A DNA stretch of 64,000 nt from positions 265,529,001-265,593,000 of the forward strand of contig OY856414.1 in NCBI GenBank assembly GCA_963693085.1, read 5' to 3'. The notes under the pieces were generated by a model. The model saw only the letters and a list, made by a program, of their open reading frames with translations, did no database searches and was not told where the DNA came from. This DNA is from Alisma plantago-aquatica (lineage: Eukaryota > Streptophyta > Magnoliopsida > Alismatales > Alismataceae). A program made the position numbers and the translations under genes. Within the stretch, counting starts at the first letter, position 1. The number at the start of each line of letters is the position of its first letter. Positions 59,306 through 64,000 of the stretch are shown in pieces.

Positions 59306-60077
59306 CCATCTAGACACACGCTAGGTAGGTCGTTTCACCCCTAAGGCACAGACCTCTCAAAGAGGTTCTACGGTGTTCAGGGCACCTAAGTCTAACATTA
59401 ACATTATAGATACATTTTAAATAGAAATCATAACTCATTAAACATTTCTCACACGGCCTGCCATATCATATCATAAGAAACATCATAACTCATATATTCA
59501 ACATATATCATGTCTCAGTAACATCCCTTTCTAGGGCATGTCATATTTCATCACCTGCAATTTACGAGATATGTACTGAAAATAAGAAGCCCTGCAGTAT
59601 ATAGATATCAACTCAGAGAGAACAAGCATATAAAGTTAAATGCACTAGAAACATACAATTCAACAGTTAAGTATCACCACATCTCATATCGAGACCTTTC
59701 ATATCACCATAACATGATTCATTGAACACCCTATCCTTAGGGTTTCATTTTCCTTATTCATTCATTACATACCAACACCCTGCTCTTAGGGTTTCATTTA
59801 CCTCATTCACTTATCACATGGCTCTCATAAAGATTTCACATGATATAAACATTCACAAATTAAAGATTGCTTTCAACAACCATATATAATCAATATATGT
59901 ATGAAACCATGGAAATTGAACTAAATTTAGGTTTCCATGCTATTCACTGAGATATCATGCACCAAGAATAAAATTCAAATAAGGTAACCCATGAGGTACA
60001 TCCTAACCACTTATAAGATTACTAGTCCTCTTCATTTAACTTTGACCTTTAAGTATTCATTTAGGGTTTGCTTCAAT

Positions 60078-60262
60078 ACGGTCGTGGTGTCACCCCACAG
60101 CCGTGGCACAGTTACCTCACCACGGTCGTGGCTCTTCCCCACGGTCGTGGTGTATAGACATCAGAGTTTCAAAAGCATCCAGTACATCCGTGCTACCTAG
60201 CACGCCCGTGGCACAGACCCTTCACCACGGTCGTGGTCACCCACCACGGCCGTGCCACAGCT
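60078..60262 (-). repeat. CACGG-YCGTGG palindrome cluster 1 in element E LTR
   Basis: About eight copies of CCACGGTCGTGG, CACGGCCGTG and variants lie within 185 bp. Each is self-complementary over 10-14 bases. Confidence 0.85.
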
Positions 60263-61376
60263 CGATTGAGCTTCAACTTAGTGAAATCAAAATTCATAAA
60301 CTTAATGGTGAATCCAAATGGGCTTGGATATTGAAATATGTTAGACATGCGCTTTATTAGGAGCATTAAGATCTAGACTTAGTTCAAGACTAAATGTCTC
60401 TTCACTAAGGTTGAAACTCTAGTGATATCTCAATTAGGTTAAACCCTAATTACATCATATGGTATAAATCTGAAAAGCATTCTTACTAGGATGTGTTGTA
60501 TACATTTCTGATGTGAATCTACCATCAAAGAGTCATTCAAACAGAGAAGGAATCCATATCATATCAATTTGCAACAACTTAAATCAAACGGACATTCAGG
60601 GTTTAGAATCACATACTAAGCATTTAGGGATTTGGATGCTATAATCAAATTTCGTACATTATACTGTTTAAAGGAAGTACCCACTCACCCTAAGGTGTGA
60701 AAACACCTCAAAACTGCAGCTCAACTCAGGGAATCTCGAACTCATATCAAATCCCTAGCAAATCTCCCAATTCTTCTTCCATTCAACTCGGAAACCTTGA
60801 AAATGAGGGATTATGAAGAAAGAGTGAGAAAAGGGGAAATTTTTGATACCATTTCGGATCAAATCAGGGGAGGGACGGAATCTTGACATGTGAGAGAAGA
60901 TTCACCACGAAAGGCTATACAAAGAAGCTAAACTTACTTGATTTCACCATTCCTCGGACCGCAAAACCCTAATTCAGCAATTCCACCACTTTCTCCTCTC
61001 AAACCCTAACTCTCCCTCTCTCCCTAGGAGCTCGTTTCTCTGGAATGAATTGCGAATTATGAGAGCTGCTAGTGTGTGTGTTCGAACATATAGAGCAATT
61101 GAGCTGCTTGGGTCAATTGCATATTGACCCTACACTCAACTTTTATTATATTGGCTGAATATTCAGTTCTACAAAAGTTACTGTAATTCGTTTATTTCAG
61201 AGATCAAACCTTCTCCAAAAATTATGGGAATTTAGCACGTTGTTTATAATTTATCTATAAAGCTTCAGTTAAAATTTGAGATTATTTGGAGTTACCAATA
61301 AATAATTAAAAATAGAACAGTACACTGCTATCCAGAAATCTGCAGAAATGTTATTTGAAGCAAAAATGCCTCAGAA

Positions 61377-61575
61377 CGGCCGTGCTAGCTGCCACGGCCG
61401 TGCAAGATGGACCCAGCATGGCCGTGCTACATACCACGGCCGTGGTGCATTGTTTTCAGCAGATTTGAGTATAAAAGTTGGTTAATAGTTCAATTCTTTC
61501 AAAACGACCGTGTGGCCTTGCATGCCCGTGCCACCAATGACCTAGCACGACCGTGCTACCCACCATGTCCGTGCT
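61377..61575 (-). repeat. CACGG-YCGTGG palindrome cluster 2 in element E LTR
   Basis: About eight copies lie near 61377-61450 and 61505-61575, with the same motif as cluster 1 and some decayed arms. On the minus strand it is 280-480 bp from the LTR start, the same relative place as the Athila LTR hairpins. Confidence 0.83.
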
Positions 61576-61857
61576 ACCCAAGCATCCAGTTATCATTTCT
61601 ATTTTTCTATGCCTAACTCTATCATTCCTTCCCAAATGAGCTTATTTGTTGAAAACCCTAATTCAACCAACTAGAGTTTATATATCTCAAACCCTAATTA
61701 TACAAAGAGATAGCATGCTTGGGGTTCTCATTAGGTTTAACATATTATAATTGAGATATCATCATTAATTAGATTTAAGCAATGATCAATCCAATTAAAT
61801 ATGTAATCATCCCGGTAAACCCTAGTTTACCAATTAAGCTCAGATGCGGTCATAACA

Positions 61858-64000
61858 ACTCTTCCCCTCTTAGAATGTTTCGTCCTCGAAACATAAACCT
61901 ACAAGAAAGATACATTCAAGGTTATTCTAAGCTTCTAAAGGCTTCCATGTCATTATATTCTTGTATTTCATACCTGAATGTAGTTTTCAACATTAGATCT
62001 TTTAATTCTTTACTAAATCAGAACATATTTCAAATAGTTCTCAATGATATCAAGCAAATTCTTTATGCCACAGCCAAACATAGAATGCAAAGATAAACCA
62101 CCACGCTTTTGCTGCGCAACTCTGATACTCTAATACAACTATCTCAACTTATGCGGCTCAGAAAGTTCTATTGTTCTGTATCACCTTTAAGTGACAAAAG
62201 CAAGTTCACCATGCTGTTTTAAACTTTAATAAAGTGTTATTCAAATAGCAAAACATTCTTGAATTAAAAGGCTAGATTCAACAATCAATTGCACAATACT
62301 ACTCTTGGCATCCTCATTGGGTCATGGATGCATGAGGTGAAGCATTACCACCTCATTCCATACTATCCTCAGTATGAACCCACACATAAGTCAAGGTGTA
62401 ACCGTCAAGTTATATCATACTAGGGTTTCAACAACAGTAACAAAGTAATCCACGATTGTATTAGTCATTCAAGCTTTGATCATACCCAGTTACCATCACT
62501 TAGTTAGATTAAAGCTAGGTATAACAAGATATACCTCATTAGGGTTACTTATCAACACAATTTGATTAATATCCCTTCTATTAATATGAGTGAGTATGTA
62601 TAACTACCTTATTCAGGATATCCCTCCATGTCTTCCGTCATCATCCAAACTGTATCACCATATCACAAATACACAATACTAGGATGCATATCTGGTATGA
62701 ATTACTACAACTATCATACACCTTTAATTAACATATAGCTTGCACAAATACACTGAAATCATACATAGAACCAACTTACATACCTTAGTATGCCTTCAAC
62801 AAAGCATACCTCTAAAAACGAGTTCACCTATTACACAAAGCTAGTGTTTTCCTTTATCTCTCTCCTCATTCTTTACTACTTATGTTTTGCTACCTCTCCT
62901 TCTCATTTTGATCATATACAATAAACATCCCTAACATTAAAACATTCAAGGTAAGAATAGATTATTCATCATTCTTGCTATCACACAAGAATTTATTTCT
63001 TATCGCACTCCATCGTAATGTATGTCACTATTACATTCACTAGATGACCCTACCAAAGTAGTTATGCATCATATATGATTCATTTTCTTATCATTTCATT
63101 CCCACCTTTCTATTATAAAGGAATATATGAAAGAGAAGATGATTTTAAGACTGGGAATACTTGTATTCAAACATTCCCTTAATACCTTAAATATTCTTCA
63201 TTTTTAAATCAAAGGAATCATGCATGGGTCAAACACAGTTTTTCTTTCAATCAAGTTTTCCCTCCTGAATATAGTCTACCCTTGTATGACTTATTCATTC
63301 GTTAAACTACACCTATGTTCTTCACTTAGGAACTAGTTTGTTGTTCCAGTCTTATGAATTATATGATCATATGATTCTCTTCACTTTTACTCTTTTGAAG
63401 ACTCTTCACTTCTATGGACCTATTGAATGCTCAACTCTATTATTCTACTTAGCCTTTGCTTTAGAGTTCATAAAAGAATTATACTCAATTATATGATCCA
63501 TTCTTCATGATCGATTCTTGCTATCTAGAACCATACATACATTTCACATATCTTTTCTATATTTCATATGTACAGTTCATATAATATTAATCAATAAACT
63601 GATCATGAACTTCATATCAGGTTCTATTATTCCCAAGTAAGGGTTTCACATTTGAGACCCCAAAATTGAACCTCAGATACCAGTTTCAACTGATTCTTAG
63701 TTGTTCTGATCTTGCCCATATGTTTCAACATCTTACTGTATGTACATTCTTACTCTGATGTGGGTCTAATTATTCAAATTATATTCTTATTATACTATTG
63801 ATAGGATTCATTAGATCCTAGTAACGCATCCTACCAACCGGACCAGGCCAAACCTGAAGTCCTGAAGCCAAGAACTACAAAGGATTACTCAACTCCTATT
63901 CATCTCAGAAGTGTGGAAGAAAACTTATCCACTAAGGAAAGATCATTCAAAGATGATTTCTAATCTACATGTTACAAAGAATGAAATCAATAAATGCTAC
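61858..64000 (-). other. Element E interior, 3' part, no recognisable coding sequence
   Basis: It starts with the PPT complement (61858-61872, TCTTCCCCTCTT). The remaining 2.1 kb is AT-rich and pyrimidine-biased on the plus strand. One 104-codon open frame (61782-62096) crosses the LTR border and shows no domain. I see nothing else. Confidence 0.55.

Larger units (their letters stand above)
58219..61857 (-). repeat. Element E 3' LTR (3,639 bp)
   Basis: On the plus strand it runs from TGTTACACCCCG to GGTCATAACA. It holds a pyrimidine-rich tract (58307-58345), a 53-bp tandem repeat (59151-59305) and two clusters of CACGG-CCGTG palindromes. No ORF is supported. Confidence 0.75.
58219..64000 (-). 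mobile_element. Element E: minus-strand Ty3/gypsy-like LTR element, 3' end
   Basis: A 3.6-kb LTR (58219-61857) is followed on the right by a PPT complement and GTTTCGTCCTCGAAAC, whose reverse complement is the GAGGACGAAAC word at the 3' end of Tekay/Del elements. The interior continues to the window edge without a recognisable ORF. No PBS or second LTR is in view. Confidence 0.72.

Overview
The window is plant nuclear DNA (almost certainly a flowering plant) made essentially entirely of nested LTR retrotransposons. I see no host gene, tRNA gene, CRISPR array or bacterial feature. Evidence for a plant: Athila-type Ty3/gypsy elements with a tRNA-Asp primer site, a Tekay/Del-type chromovirus remnant, a SIRE-like Ty1/copia derivative, and a Cassandra element with 5S rDNA in its LTRs. 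All boundaries were read by eye from LTR ends (TG...CA), primer binding sites (PBS), polypurine tracts (PPT) and target duplications (TSD).

Layout. (1) 1-2163 plus 20721-21477: 3' end and split 3' LTR of a plus-strand Athila element that starts left of the window. (2) 2164-20720: a decayed Tekay/Del-type chromovirus inserted in that LTR (TSD ctttt/ctttc). (3) 4228-12353: a young non-autonomous copia-like element inserted in the left LTR of the chromovirus. It has a gag fragment and an intact 459-codon ORF but no pol. (4) 21478-22959: unassigned AT-rich spacer. (5) 22960-52891: three minus-strand Athila units in tandem sharing LTRs (LTR-internal A-LTR-internal B-LTR-internal C), with C cut in its integrase. 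(6) 35593-36426: a complete Cassandra TRIM in the middle LTR, with perfect GTAAA duplications. (7) 52892-58218: another degenerate chromovirus-like or LARD-like element (D) inserted in Athila C. (8) 58219-64000: a minus-strand LTR element (E) inserted in the 3' LTR of D and running off the right edge.

How the parts work together. Only the copia-like element looks recently active: about 1% LTR divergence by eye, both ORFs open, canonical PBS and PPT. It must borrow protease, reverse transcriptase and integrase. The Athila copies are dead, mainly through C-to-T nonsense changes and indels, and A and B share four amber stops.

The most interesting signal is a repeated architecture in two unrelated superfamilies. 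In both the copia-like element and Athila, an array of family-specific perfect hairpins lies just upstream of an internal TATAAAAGG box, followed by an ORF for a putative plant transposon-type protein with a low-complexity tail, in the env-like position. Each family also carries the same hairpin motif in its own LTRs. I infer, but cannot prove, a self-recognition module in which the ORF product binds the palindromes at both promoters, comparable in logic to the VANC anti-silencing proteins of VANDAL DNA transposons.
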